Assembly (NCBI RefSeq): GCF_001619985.1
Contig: NW_017264196.1
Location: 1,550,001 to 1,614,000, forward strand
Length of the DNA: 64,000 nucleotides
Reading direction: 5' to 3'
Source: Xylona heveae TC161
Taxonomy: Eukaryota; Ascomycota; Xylonomycetes; Xylonales; Xylonaceae
Shown here: positions 24,878 to 35,069 of the stretch, in pieces
Position numbering within the stretch: position 1 is the first letter of the stretch
Layout: each line of letters begins with the position of its first letter
Translations under genes and position numbers: made by a program
The notes under the pieces: model-generated
What the model was told of the DNA's origin: nothing
The model's input: the letters and a program-made list of their open reading frames with translations, nothing else
Databases searched by the model: none

Positions 24878-27710
24878 TGTGGTTTTTGCTCAGCTAAGCC
24901 AGAAGATTTCAGGCTTGAATGTAAGGTTATCGCAATGCGCAGGATATAGTAATCGATTGAATCCCGTAAGGTGAAGACAAAAAAGATTGTGGGTGTGGGA
25001 AATAGTCGTTTGTTTCTAGAACGTAAAACGGCCTTCAGGGTCCAACATTGATCAGTCATGTGTCCTCATGAGATAGCGCAGTCGCAAAGATTGCCCTGCA
25101 CATGCAGACTTACCTAAAGTAATATGCGCGGACTGTTGCGAGAGAAACAGAGCGGACTTCATGCGGCGAGACAAGAAAGCCTTTCCTAGTAAGCTTGGGT
25201 CTATCGAACTTCAGAGACAACAAAAGTATATCAACGAAGCGTAGGTTCCAAACAAGCCAACCAGCACACTCTCCAGACTTGCTGTTCAAAAAGACTGTCA
25301 AATAGATGACTGCTTGGGAAATGACCAGTAACAATAGAAAAAAAAGTCCCCGCGCACGTCCAGACTTGCGCGACGCGACCCCGGTAGGACAAGCGATAGA
25401 ATTGTTGAAACTAAGCGGGACGAGAGAGGTGGATCCCCACGCAGCCTGACGCAGGGTGCGGTTCACAAAGAGTGAATATAAAAATTTAGAATAAGAATAA
25501 TCTTTAATATTAAAGATCAATGTTCTCCCAGAGAACTGTGTGCCCTAGTTGTTTCGACACCGAAGCGGGAGGGGGAAGGTGTTGAAAAAGACACAGTCAA
25601 CAGTGGACGGATCGCAAGAAGTTGCAGTTTAGATTTTTGGGGGGGGGGGGCGGAAGCCCGACGGACGGAGGGACAGGCTGGAGCAGCCGCCGATGTGGGA
25701 TGAAAAGGTTCGATTTCGGTTAAAACGAGATGTACCATGGACACTAAAATGCCGTGGAAAGTGACTTTTCGGGGGAGGCGAGAAACGAGTGAAGTATTAG
25801 GTCTAGGTAGGTAGGTAGGTATTACTCCGTATATGGAGCCGCGGTCGTTGCGTAGGCGGAGAGAGCAGCAGCAGCACTACTCCAGACTTGGACTGACAAA
25901 AAGGTGACGGAATCCTTTCGTCGATCCCACGACTATCAGTGCTATTCTCTGCCAATTTGGACCCCCAAGGAATAGAAATTAGATGCATGTCTATTGTAAA
26001 GCTATTGATGAGATGACGACGAACGGGTACCTGCTACTATCACACCAGGTATGAGTATACCAGACTGGGTGTCTCGTAGATACCTGATACTGACTTGTCC
26101 TTATCACACATGATGATACCAAGGGTCGTGCTTCTTCTCTGTATCATCATTCCCTCATGTCTCCTGCACCTTGCTGCATGTCAAACCTGACGCTCGATGT
26201 CAGCTGCAGAACTCATCATGAAGACTACAACTTCTCTGCCTGATAGGTTGATCAGGTGATCAAGGATCTGTAGAATTGTAGCTCAACCTTCCCCAAGGAT
26301 GTGTGCATTTGGTCATTTGTTTGCTTGGTGCATGCCACGTCCGGCTAGCACGCCCATTGGAGATGGGTTTCCTAACTGGCATGTTGATGCATGCCTGTTG
26401 CTTGCGTAAAGCCAGCTTTCCAGTGTAATTCTTGGTCCCGTTCAATCTCGAATTTTGAATATCTGATCTTTACTTAATTCATCTTATTATGAGTTTGGCC
26501 GCACAAAACCATCATCTTGCTTTGTGATGATACTGCCACTACTGCCAAAAGGTCCGTGGATCCAACTGAGCATCGTCTATTAGCCTTTCACGAGTTTACA
26601 GACTTCCAAATGGTATGACACACTCATCACTCAGCTACGGTCAGATAATGGAACCCCAGATCTAAAGGCGGCCTGGTCGACGGAAATATCGCAAATGGGT
26701 TCCTAAATGCAACATGATTCCCTTATCGAAATCATGTATCATGTACTTGAAACACCAATGACACCAGCGCGAGAGAGAGAGAGCAGGAACGGTAGTACAG
26801 AGGCTGCCCATTTACACAGTCTGTTGACTGCAATCTTCAACTCTTCCGTGACAGGGATTGTGCAGACAATGCAAATGTTATATCACACAATATGTTCAAA
26901 GATATCGATCAACGGGCACAGACCGCGTTCAAAGGTTACACATGCTGCATCGGGTTGCGAGACCCGGTCGCAGCATGCGCTGGGCCGTTTCTGTCTTGCA
27001 TCCGAGTTGCAGGCTCGCCTTTCCCTGGAATTTCACACTACCAAATTACAGGGAGCAAGGCGTATTGTCTCCGAGCTGATCAGGCAGAGAGATGGTGCAT
27101 TGGTAGGACGTCACCGTCTGATGCCAATGAGATGCGAAAGAGCCGGTAAGACGTGTAAATCCCAAAAGAGCAGAGAAAGATGGCAAGGTTAATAATCTCC
27201 TAAACACTGTATAGGCAATATAGGCAATCCATTAAACCACCAATGTGCAAATACTGGTAAAGAAAAACCGCATAGTGGACCCCTAGCTTCCGGTCAAGAT
27301 AAAGAAATAAACTGGAATAAGCTGCTATATTTTTATCGTTCTCTGAAGGAAAATCTCATGCCATTTAATGCGATGTTAAATAAAAATCCAAGCAGGGGCG
27401 TTGTAAAAGCACGGCAAAGTATAGAACGAAAACTGTAGTGGACCTGCAAAGCACTTTGAAAGCGAAAACTCAGCCCGATGGATACTTGTTATTAGATGTG
27501 AAATGCCTATTTCCTTAATCTCGTAGTTTGCTATGTCAGCATGTCCGCCAGCGGGCCAAGCTCTGAGCAGGTTGCAAACGTCTAATCGCTATAATAATGT
27601 GAATGAAGAAGGCTGGGATTGTGATAGCATAGGACAGTCGTGTACGGGAGGAGAAAAAATGAAACAAGAGGAGCGGGGAAACGGCAGCCAAAAACCAATC
27701 AACTGCTGCT
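24878..27710. other. Transportin upstream region and Pbs2 downstream region, no gene seen
   Basis: Holds the promoter of the transportin gene on the left and the 3' flank of the Pbs2 gene on the right. A run of 12 G (25639-25650) and TAGG x4 next to an ACTCCGTA motif (25804-25830) are the notable sequence features. A 136-codon minus frame (25520-25110) and a 161-codon plus frame (26707-27192) have no recognisable content and are probably chance. Confidence 0.55.
25804..25821. repeat. (TAGG)4 tetranucleotide repeat
   Basis: Four TAGG units followed by TA, directly next to ATTACTCCGTAT (25820-25831). This places the two dispersed intergenic motif types of the window side by side, about 0.9 kb upstream of the transportin start. 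Confidence 0.85.
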
Positions 27711-29828
27711 TCATGACTCGACTGGTAGACTAATTTGCTCGAAACCATTGGTCTTTTCTTGTGGAGGGCTTGCAACGGCGTCAAGCGGGGCGGCATGAAG
27801 AGCTGGCTTCTTGTGTTTGCCCATCGTTCCGGCGATTCGGGCTTCGATAGCAGACTTGACCCAGGCAGCGACTTCTTGATCTGCGACCTCTAACTCAGGT
27901 GGTTGGCTAGAAGTTGCTGTCCCGTCCGCAGTGTGTTCGTCTTCTTCAGAGATGGTCGCGGGCTTCACAAGCGGTGCAAGCCAAGCGTGGCGAAGAAGCA
28001 TTGCATACGTAGGACGCAATTTTGGGATCTTGTTGAGACAGCCGCGAACAAAATCTCGGGCAGCCTCGGAAAATTCACCCTGTGGCAGATCTGGCGGGTC
28101 GCCATCGACAATGGCCTGTGATTGTGAGCAAACTGTGCCGTTCGAGCAGAGTGGCAGTGCACTTACACTAAGCTGGCTAAAGATATTATTATAGGTTTCG
28201 GGAGGGTATGGGTATCTGCCAAGGGCGCATTCGATAATTGTCAAGCCCAAGCTCCAGATGTCGCTCTGAACGCTATACGTGCCACCGCCAGGATTGGCGC
28301 CGGCTTGGGCAACGCCTCCACCAGCTATTCTTTCTGGTGCCATGTAACTTTGACAGCCAATATTTGTCTTTGCAATACTGGCAACTAAGTTGCCACTCAC
28401 GCCAAAATCGCATATTTTTATCTGTCCCCGAGTATTGACCAGGATATTTGTTGGCTTAACATCGCGATGAATAATGTTATGCTCGTCCTTGAGCGCCTTC
28501 AAGCCCATCAACGTGGCCAAGGTAATCTTCCGCAAGACATTCTCTGGAACGCCGTCGCCATACAGCTTATCAATGGAGCCTCCGTCCATGAATTCCATGC
28601 AAATGTAAACAGCTCCTTCCTGGAAAAAGGCCCCGTAAAAGTCAATGATAAAGGGCGAAATGCACCGATGGAGGATGTCTAGTTCCATAATGATTGCGGC
28701 AAAGCGGGCTTCGTCCAGCTCCAGTCGCATTTCCTTCATGGCCATGACAATACCCGTTGTGCCTCTTTGGCCAATGGGCGCCCCTTGCGCCACCGGGCTC
28801 TCCTGATCGCCGTTTTTATCTCCATCGGTGGTCGACGGACCCGGGAATGATGCTGTCGCCTTGTTGCCATTGAGACCGAGACCGGGCCGTCTCATCTGTG
28901 GCCGGGAATGTCGCACTTTGTAAACGGTGCCATAGTTTCCCTTCCCTAGCTCTTCCAAGGTATCGACTTCGTCCAGCGAAATGTTAAAACTGTTGCCCCC
29001 TGTAAAGTCAATACCTTTTCCATGAATAACTGCCTTTCCTGCAAAGTTCAATGTGCCGGATTTGGTATCTACAATCTCCGAAAACTTATTGAAAAGCGAC
29101 CCAGTTGGATCTGCTGCCGCCTTGACCGGGTTTGCTTCCGCCCCAGGTTTCTCGCTGACACCGTTATTGATTGCGCCGATATCCAATTTAGGTTTTCCAA
29201 GAGGACCAGCTGCAGGTGATGTCCCCGGGAGACCCCCAGGCAACGCCATGCCCCGCCGGGCTCCCAGCGAAGGCTTGGGGTTTCTCTTGGCAGCATTTGT
29301 CACAGCTGGAGCTGAGGTCCAGTTCGGGGCCTGGGGCCTGTGTGGCGGGAACTTCAAACTCGGGGCGCCAGGAAAGGCACCAGCAGGAATGCCAGCGGCT
29401 GCTGGGCTTGGTGGGGTCCTTCCTCCGACTACTGGTCCTCCAATTGGGGGTGTCCCTGCCGAAGGCGGGCCGGATGGCGTCGAGGGCGCCATTCTCGGTC
29501 TCGATAGTTGAAATTGCCTCATCCTCTCCTCGATATCTTGTCTAAGGCTTGCTCCTGTACTAGACGTGGCAGGCTGTGCAGGGAGACCCGGCCGGCGGGC
29601 AGCGCTGAGTTGTCCGAGCGGAGTCGATGAGGCAGTCATGCTTGATGTTGGAGGGGCTTCAGACGAGGTACGTGAAGACTGCAGTCGAGGAGGGTGAGCA
29701 GAAGAGGTAGGGGAAGGAACATTTTTCGAGCCAGACGCGTTGTCGGCCGGCAGTGTGGTTTCAGAGGAAGAGGTGGCGGGCTCTTGAACCAGCTCGGGTT
29801 GGCTCTGAGAGGAATCCATGGCTGACAT
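27711..29828 (-). CDS. pbs2: MAP kinase kinase Pbs2 (HOG osmostress pathway)
   Basis: Open frame of 705 codons. I infer one 51-bp intron (28166-28116, GTAAGT...CAG) that has no stop and keeps frame, so the spliced product is about 688 aa. Removing it gives NNIFSQLS|AIVDGDPPDLP, the usual run in fungal MAPKKs. A long Ser/Pro/Gly-rich N-terminal region (about 1-260) is followed by the kinase domain. It has the Gly loop GKGNYGTVYKV (about 295-305), Lys365 in AMKEM, HRDVKPTN (Asp456), DFG (474-476), the activation site S484-I-A-K-T488, and SYMAPERI. An insertion of about 50 residues between the Gly loop and the catalytic Lys is usual in Pbs2 proteins. The known role is activating the Hog1 MAPK in response to osmotic and other stress, acting under MAPKKKs and Sho1-type inputs. 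The start may be 29828 or the next ATG at 29819. Confidence 0.93.
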   Translation of the reverse strand: MSAMDSSQSQPELVQEPATSSSETTLPADNASGSKNVPSPTSSAHPPRLQSSRTSSEAPPTSSMTASSTPLGQLSAARRPGLPAQPATSSTGASLRQDIEERMRQFQLSRPRMAPSTPSGPPSAGTPPIGGPVVGGRTPPSPAAAGIPAGAFPGAPSLKFPPHRPQAPNWTSAPAVTNAAKRNPKPSLGARRGMALPGGLPGTSPAAGPLGKPKLDIGAINNGVSEKPGAEANPVKAAADPTGSLFNKFSEIVDTKSGTLNFAGKAVIHGKGIDFTGGNSFNISLDEVDTLEELGKGNYGTVYKVRHSRPQMRRPGLGLNGNKATASFPGPSTTDGDKNGDQESPVAQGAPIGQRGTTGIVMAMKEMRLELDEARFAAIIMELDILHRCISPFIIDFYGAFFQEGAVYICMEFMDGGSIDKLYGDGVPENVLRKITLATLMGLKALKDEHNIIHRDVKPTNILVNTRGQIKICDFGVSGNLVASIAKTNIGCQSYMAPERIAGGGVAQAGANPGGGTYSVQSDIWSLGLTIIECALGRYPYPPETYNNIFSQLSVSALPLCSNGTVCSQSQAIVDGDPPDLPQGEFSEAARDFVRGCLNKIPKLRPTYAMLLRHAWLAPLVKPATISEEDEHTADGTATSSQPPELEVADQEVAAWVKSAIEARIAGTMGKHKKPALHAAPLDAVASPPQEKTNGFEQISLPVES
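28116..28166 (-). other. Stop-free, frame-keeping intron inside the Pbs2 kinase domain
   Basis: Donor GTAAGT at 28166 and acceptor CAG ending at 28116; length 51 nt, a multiple of three with no stop in the host frame. If kept it would add 17 residues (VSALPLCSNGTVCSQSQ) in the C-lobe. Splicing is inferred from consensus ends and from the family sequence across the junction. Confidence 0.8.
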
Positions 29829-32149
29829 GATTCAATCACCATGCGGGCGTGGACTCTGTGCTCTGCTCAGCGGAGGTAGTCCTACGAGTGTCAACACGAG
29901 AGAGAAGCTTTCCAAATCAAAAACAATAGTGCGAAATTGAGGTTGGACTGGAGGAAACGGAGAGAGGATGTGGGTGTGTGTGGCGGTGCTGTGGTTTTGT
30001 AGTATAGTAACCTTTTCTGTCAATTACCGCTGGTCGGAGGCGGGCGGCATAAAAGGGGACATCGCTTGCAGAAGCGAACGTGAGAAATGGAAAACTGAGT
30101 GCAAAAAAGCTTCCAGGGAAGGATGGGAAAGTAATGATGACCTAAGGTAAATTCGATCCAGAGGCCAAAGCCTAATAACCTTGGCTCAGCACCACCCTGA
30201 CGTGGGGCCTCCGCGCAAAGAGACCCACCTGCCAGATACTCGGAGGATGGAATCGAGTAGTAAAAATGGAAGCAACCGGAGGAAGTGACTATCGTACGTC
30301 TGGTCGATATCCCCGCATTGTTGAAAGAATCAAGCAGAATTCAACGGCGCTCGCTGGTTATTTCTACTCATAAGAACAAGCTGTCATCCTTCTCATTTGA
30401 CAGCCCTGATTGGCAGGTCTCTCAGACAATAATACAGCTGGAGGTAATGACCTTGCAGGTACAGTAACGCATGTACAGTAACTACCAATGTGCTGCCCAC
30501 TTGATATCTCCCAGCGCGGGGCACCGTTATTTCCTCCTGTCCCGCTTAAAGGCTCTGATTTACCCCCACAATGTACCTACTTTTACTTGGTCTAAAGGGC
30601 AACGGGCTGTGACCTTGGGCAACAAGCAAAACCTTGATTTTTCCGGCTTGGTCGCTTCGCGGCCGCGTCGGCACGGTCTGTCTCAGTAGTGCATGTACCA
30701 GACAAACAGCGCTCACCTTTCATTACCATATGAGCAACAAGTGGACATGCTTGATTACGGTATATTGCCATGGCTTGCATCAAGAATCTGATGCAAACCG
30801 TTCTGCTCTGAATATTTTATTCGTCGGGAAACGTTTTTGTATTTCCATGCAAAATTTTCTGGGCAGGTACGGTCAAAGGCTACCAATCAAGGTAAGCACT
30901 TACTGGTACCCTTGTAGAATTGACGCAACCTTGCGTGGGACGGATGATTGCGTCACTCCCTGTTTCATCCTCTGATGTAGGACTTTCTGATGCGAAACAC
31001 AAGAAAAGATCGTCCCCTCCATCAGACGCGACTGACTGGATACCCTTCAAAATGGTATTGTACACTTGGTCAAGTTTTGCTCCACGGGTAGTGCAAGTGC
31101 ATTCAGTATGAGAATCCAGGCGTCATGCTCTGGTGATCGTGGATCTTTTGCCCACAAGCTAAGGTAGGTGACAAGCTCATAAAATGATCAAACACATCTT
31201 CCGTACAGCATTTTCTCAGGGAGGTACCTTAAATACCCTATTCTTGAAATGCACAATGCCGTAGTGCTCATAACTCAAGCCCGTGACCACGAGCCAGCTA
31301 TAGCGCTATTGGCCAATAGTCTCTTTGCCAGAAAGTGAAGTATATCTGAGGAGGTCCTATCTTTCATTTACATTCTTAAGCCATGTCAGCCTTTTCAAGC
31401 CACCGACGATATTTTGCGACAGGTCGACATCAGGTACTCGGTACTCGACGATCACGCTATAGAGGAACCAGACTTGGAAGTACTCCGTACTCCCCCATTT
31501 GTTGTCTACCCTCCGCCGGTGAGCTTGGGGAGCAGAAACAGGAAAGCCTCTCAACGGCTAAGCCACATCGCATCATCTGCCCAGCCGCCCAATTAATTAG
31601 CCGAGTCGTCAATTTACTGCAGTTACGTCGGGTTGGCAACGTGCCCAATCCCAGTCAAGCAGCAGCAATCTGACCTGGTAAAACTTTGGCTACTAGGCTG
31701 CATGCGCTCGCTGACATGTTCAAGAACAACTTCGCCTTTTTGATCAATCTCATCAGGCTCTGTTTCTTGAAATCAAATTCATCATGAGTTTCCCGCAGCT
31801 ACTTCACCTGCTGAAGGTCTAGCTCGTCGTCGGTGCCAAACGAGAACAATTGATTTCTGTGTTCTCTATCTATCAACGGAGCGCTTGGACCAGCTATTTT
31901 ATCTTCCTCCAATCGGGGCGCTAGTCTCATCCACGCCCTATCCCGTCGTGTATCTGCGTAGCAAGTCCATTGATCAACAGGCACAGCAAGCCCAGCATTC
32001 TCAATAAACGCAATCCTTTGAGGGATCCTTTGAGGGATATGATGCGTCTCTTCACAAATCCAACATCTTTTCGGCTTGCAAATAGCCTGGCAGCCAGGGC
32101 AGCGGAGCAACAACATGCCGCCACTGCAATGAATGTGTTCAGAAGAGCC
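29829..32149. promoter_or_regulatory. Divergent upstream region between Pbs2 and the Ecm3-like gene
   Basis: About 2.3 kb between two start codons pointing away from each other, so it should hold both promoters. An ACTCCGTA motif lies within GTACTCCGTACTCC (31489-31502). No separate gene is supported; small frames have no recognisable features. In-frame ATGs at 31970, 32039 and 32129 precede the start chosen for the right-hand gene, so its leader may begin near 31.9 kb. Confidence 0.55.
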
Positions 32150-33967
32150 ATGGAAACTCGCGCCTCTCACCCGGCCTTTGGCCATCTCGTACTGCTCGTC
32201 TTCGAAGCGGTCTTGGAAGTCGTATGCGTGAGCGCGCCAGGATATATCATTGCTCGCCAAGGCATGTTCGATGCCGAAATGCAGAAATTCGTCGCCCATC
32301 TCAACGTCCAGCTCTTCACACCTTGCCTCAGTATGTCTCTGACACTATTTTGATTCGTTCAGCAAACTAACGGCTTTAGTTTTCACTAAACTGGCATCTC
32401 AATTAACAGCAGAGAAGCTCGCGGAACTTGCTGTTATCCCTGTCATCTTCATCGTCCAGACATTTGTCTCTTATTTTTGTTCAGTTGTAATTTCTAAAGT
32501 TTTCCGTTTCAAGAAACAGCCAAGAAATTTTGTCATTGCCATGGGAGTAAGTAGCTCAATATATTCTGCGACGTTTCAGGCTAATATGAGGTTGTTAGGT
32601 CTTTGGTAACTCAAATTCATTGCCAATATCTCTCGTGCTCTCCTTATCTAAGACGATCAGCGGTTTACATTGGGATAAGATCCCTGGCGATAATGATGAT
32701 GAGGTGGCTGCACGGGGCATTCTTTACCTCCTCATCTTTCAGCAATTGGGTCAATTGGTAAGGTGGAGCTGGGGCTATCATGTTCTCTTGGCTCCGCCTC
32801 ACACATACAAGGAAGATGATCAGCATACCATGTCGCAAATCGAACGGGGACGCTATCGAGATGATCCCGAAGAGGAGGACGAAGAAGATCTTTTGGGGGA
32901 GGAGCCTTCTGGTGAAGACGCTAGGACTTCAGTGGCGTCTGGTCCTCAAACTAATGGTCATGCTCAAGCCATTGATACTCATTCCGTCACAACCAAGCCT
33001 GCCTCAAACCATACATCAGGCGCCAACGGCGTGAAATACAGCAATGGAGAACAAACAGATACAACAAGGCCGCCTGCTTTGCTTCCGACGCCTGCAAACG
33101 GTAACATCGGCATTGGCCTGGAATCCGAGGGCGACATTACTTCTTTTCCGCATATTACATCCAGATACCCTGAATTACAAGATGAAGTGCCTCCAGGAAT
33201 CAAGGGTTATCTTGTTCGAGTTCTGAGAACGCTAAAGAGCGCCTTCTCAACCTTGTCCTCGCGTCTTTCCACGGCATCAAGAAATGTCTTCCATGATCTG
33301 CCGAGACCAGTTCAGAAGGGTTTGGCCAAATCAACGGCTGGTCTTCGCCGTTTTCTATACGGACTTTGGGAATTCATGAACCCCCCGCTCTGGGCTATGC
33401 TGATTGCCATCATTGTTGCTTCGGTGCCTTCCCTGCAAAGTCTATTCTTCAGCGACGGTACTTTCATCAAAAATTCGGTCACGAGTGCCGTCAGCCAAAG
33501 CGGAGGTGTTGCCGTGCCTTTAATTTTGGTTGTTCTAGGAGCAAACTTAGCACGCAACACCCTGCCAGATGAGTCCCATCGCACCATTGAGCATGATAAA
33601 GAAGAGACCAAGCTTCTCATTGCGTCGCTCCTCAGCCGCATGCTCTTGCCGACCGTTATCATGGCTCCATTGCTGGCGCTGGCGGCCAAATTCGTGCCGG
33701 TCAGTATCTTGGATGATCCTATTTTCGTTATCGTATGCTTTCTCCTCACTGGAGCACCCAGTGCTCTACAACTCGCCCAAATTTGCCAAATCAACGGGGT
33801 CTACGAAGGAGTGATGTCTCGTCTGCTTTTCCAGAGCTACGTCATTTGGTACGTAACCGTATTTGTACTGCATCCGGCATTTCTCTTGCTAATATTTCCC
33901 CAGGATTCTTCCGTCCACGCTTATTCTGGTCATGCTAGCATTGGAGGTCGTCGAGTGGGCTGCTTGA
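32150..33967 (+). CDS. Auxin-efflux-carrier family membrane protein (Ecm3-like)
   Basis: Four exons: 32150-32330, 32380-32546, 32599-33848 and 33904-33967, with introns of 49, 52 and 55 bp. Phases agree and the product is 553 aa. Exon joins give LFTPCL|IFTKLASQLTA and VIAMG|VFGNSNSLPISL, the signature of the fungal 'membrane transport protein' (PIN-like) family, and SYVIW|ILPSTLILVMLA near the end. N-terminal transmembrane segments (about residues 10-110) and C-terminal ones (about 400-553) flank a long acidic, Ser-rich cytosolic loop (about 190-370). This is the usual layout of Ecm3/YOR092W-type proteins, thought to sit in internal membranes such as the ER; their substrate is not settled. 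The start at 32150 (GCCATGG) fits the usual short N-terminus; 32129, 32039 and 31970 are in frame. The last intron has no stop in frame, so an unspliced reading would give a different tail. Confidence 0.88.
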
Positions 33968-35069
33968 TCTACTGAAAGCATCCCTACAAGACCGTACCTT
34001 AGCATCTAACTAACTTTCTGTTGTCGCTCATGTTAAAATTGAAATGCATAGACTGGGTAGAAGCTTGGAGTCTGGTGTTGAGAACGATTGGGAACATTCG
34101 GATAATCTCATTTCGTGGCTTGTCTCTCCTTCTCTCTCCTTTTTATCCTACGATTCATGTACGATATGATGTTCGTAAAATTGCTCAAACCGAGTTCACT
34201 TTACTCAGCTGCCAATATTATCATAAAATTGTGAGAGAAAAAGAAGTAAAACTTCCGTTTGGACCAGCAAAATTTGTAGCTTTTGAATGTAGATTCTCTC
34301 TCAGCACCAGCAGTGGCTGAGCCTGGCTCGTTTGCCGGCTTAAGCAATCAAGCGTGACGTTTGGCAACGCCATGGCGAATCTTGAGTTGTGCTGTGCACC
34401 CTCAGCCGCACAGCAATCTATGAATACCAGGGGATGAGATCATCCTGGTGAGAGACTGGGAAAACACGTTAAATTTTGCTGCATTAAGAGTTCTTGACCG
34501 ACAGTGCAAGTCGTGAGAACTAATGCAAGAGTGGGTTACGAGTAGATGAATATCATCAACGAACACATGTCATCGGCTTCCGCACAAAATCCGCAGAGCA
34601 ATATCGGAAAGATAAGGGGCCTCTCGCAAAGCGTCCTCGCTATGAGCGCAAATCAGGCCCAGCAGGGCAGGTGATCGCAACAACCCTGTACCGGCGACGC
34701 TCCGAACTTTTTAGGCTTAGCGCCATTCTGCCTTGGAGCGAGGGAGACAACTGTGTCAGTACAAACTACTTGCCTACACCCTCAAGGATTATTGGATAAA
34801 ATGTGCTGGTTCATGTGAACGCGATAACAAACGACCTGCTTTCTCTAACCCTTGAATCAGTTTCAATCTTCAACCTTTTGGAATACAGAACTTCGTCTGG
34901 AATATGCGCATTTTCTTGTAGACGTCTGAAATCTCGCCATCTCCACGTTTTATCTCGCCTTGACATTCTCGCACGTGCGCCTTTGAGAAAGCAGAGGGTT
35001 CACATCCACGAGAAGGGTCTTGGAAATCGCTCTGGCCTCCCGACTGATAGAAAAACGCCTCGACCTACT
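33968..35069. other. Intergenic; Ecm3-like 3' flank and choline kinase upstream region
   Basis: The two neighbouring genes run in the same direction. The frame open from 34803 continues without a stop into the first choline kinase exon, so the leader could be coding if translation began further upstream. Nothing else is supported. Confidence 0.5.

Noticed and set aside
25110-25520. 136-codon minus frame with a hydrophobic segment upstream of transportin
   Set aside because: No family resemblance and no splice partner; probably chance in the upstream region.
26707-27192. 161-codon plus frame between transportin and Pbs2
   Set aside because: All three plus phases are open over part of this stretch and none resembles a protein.
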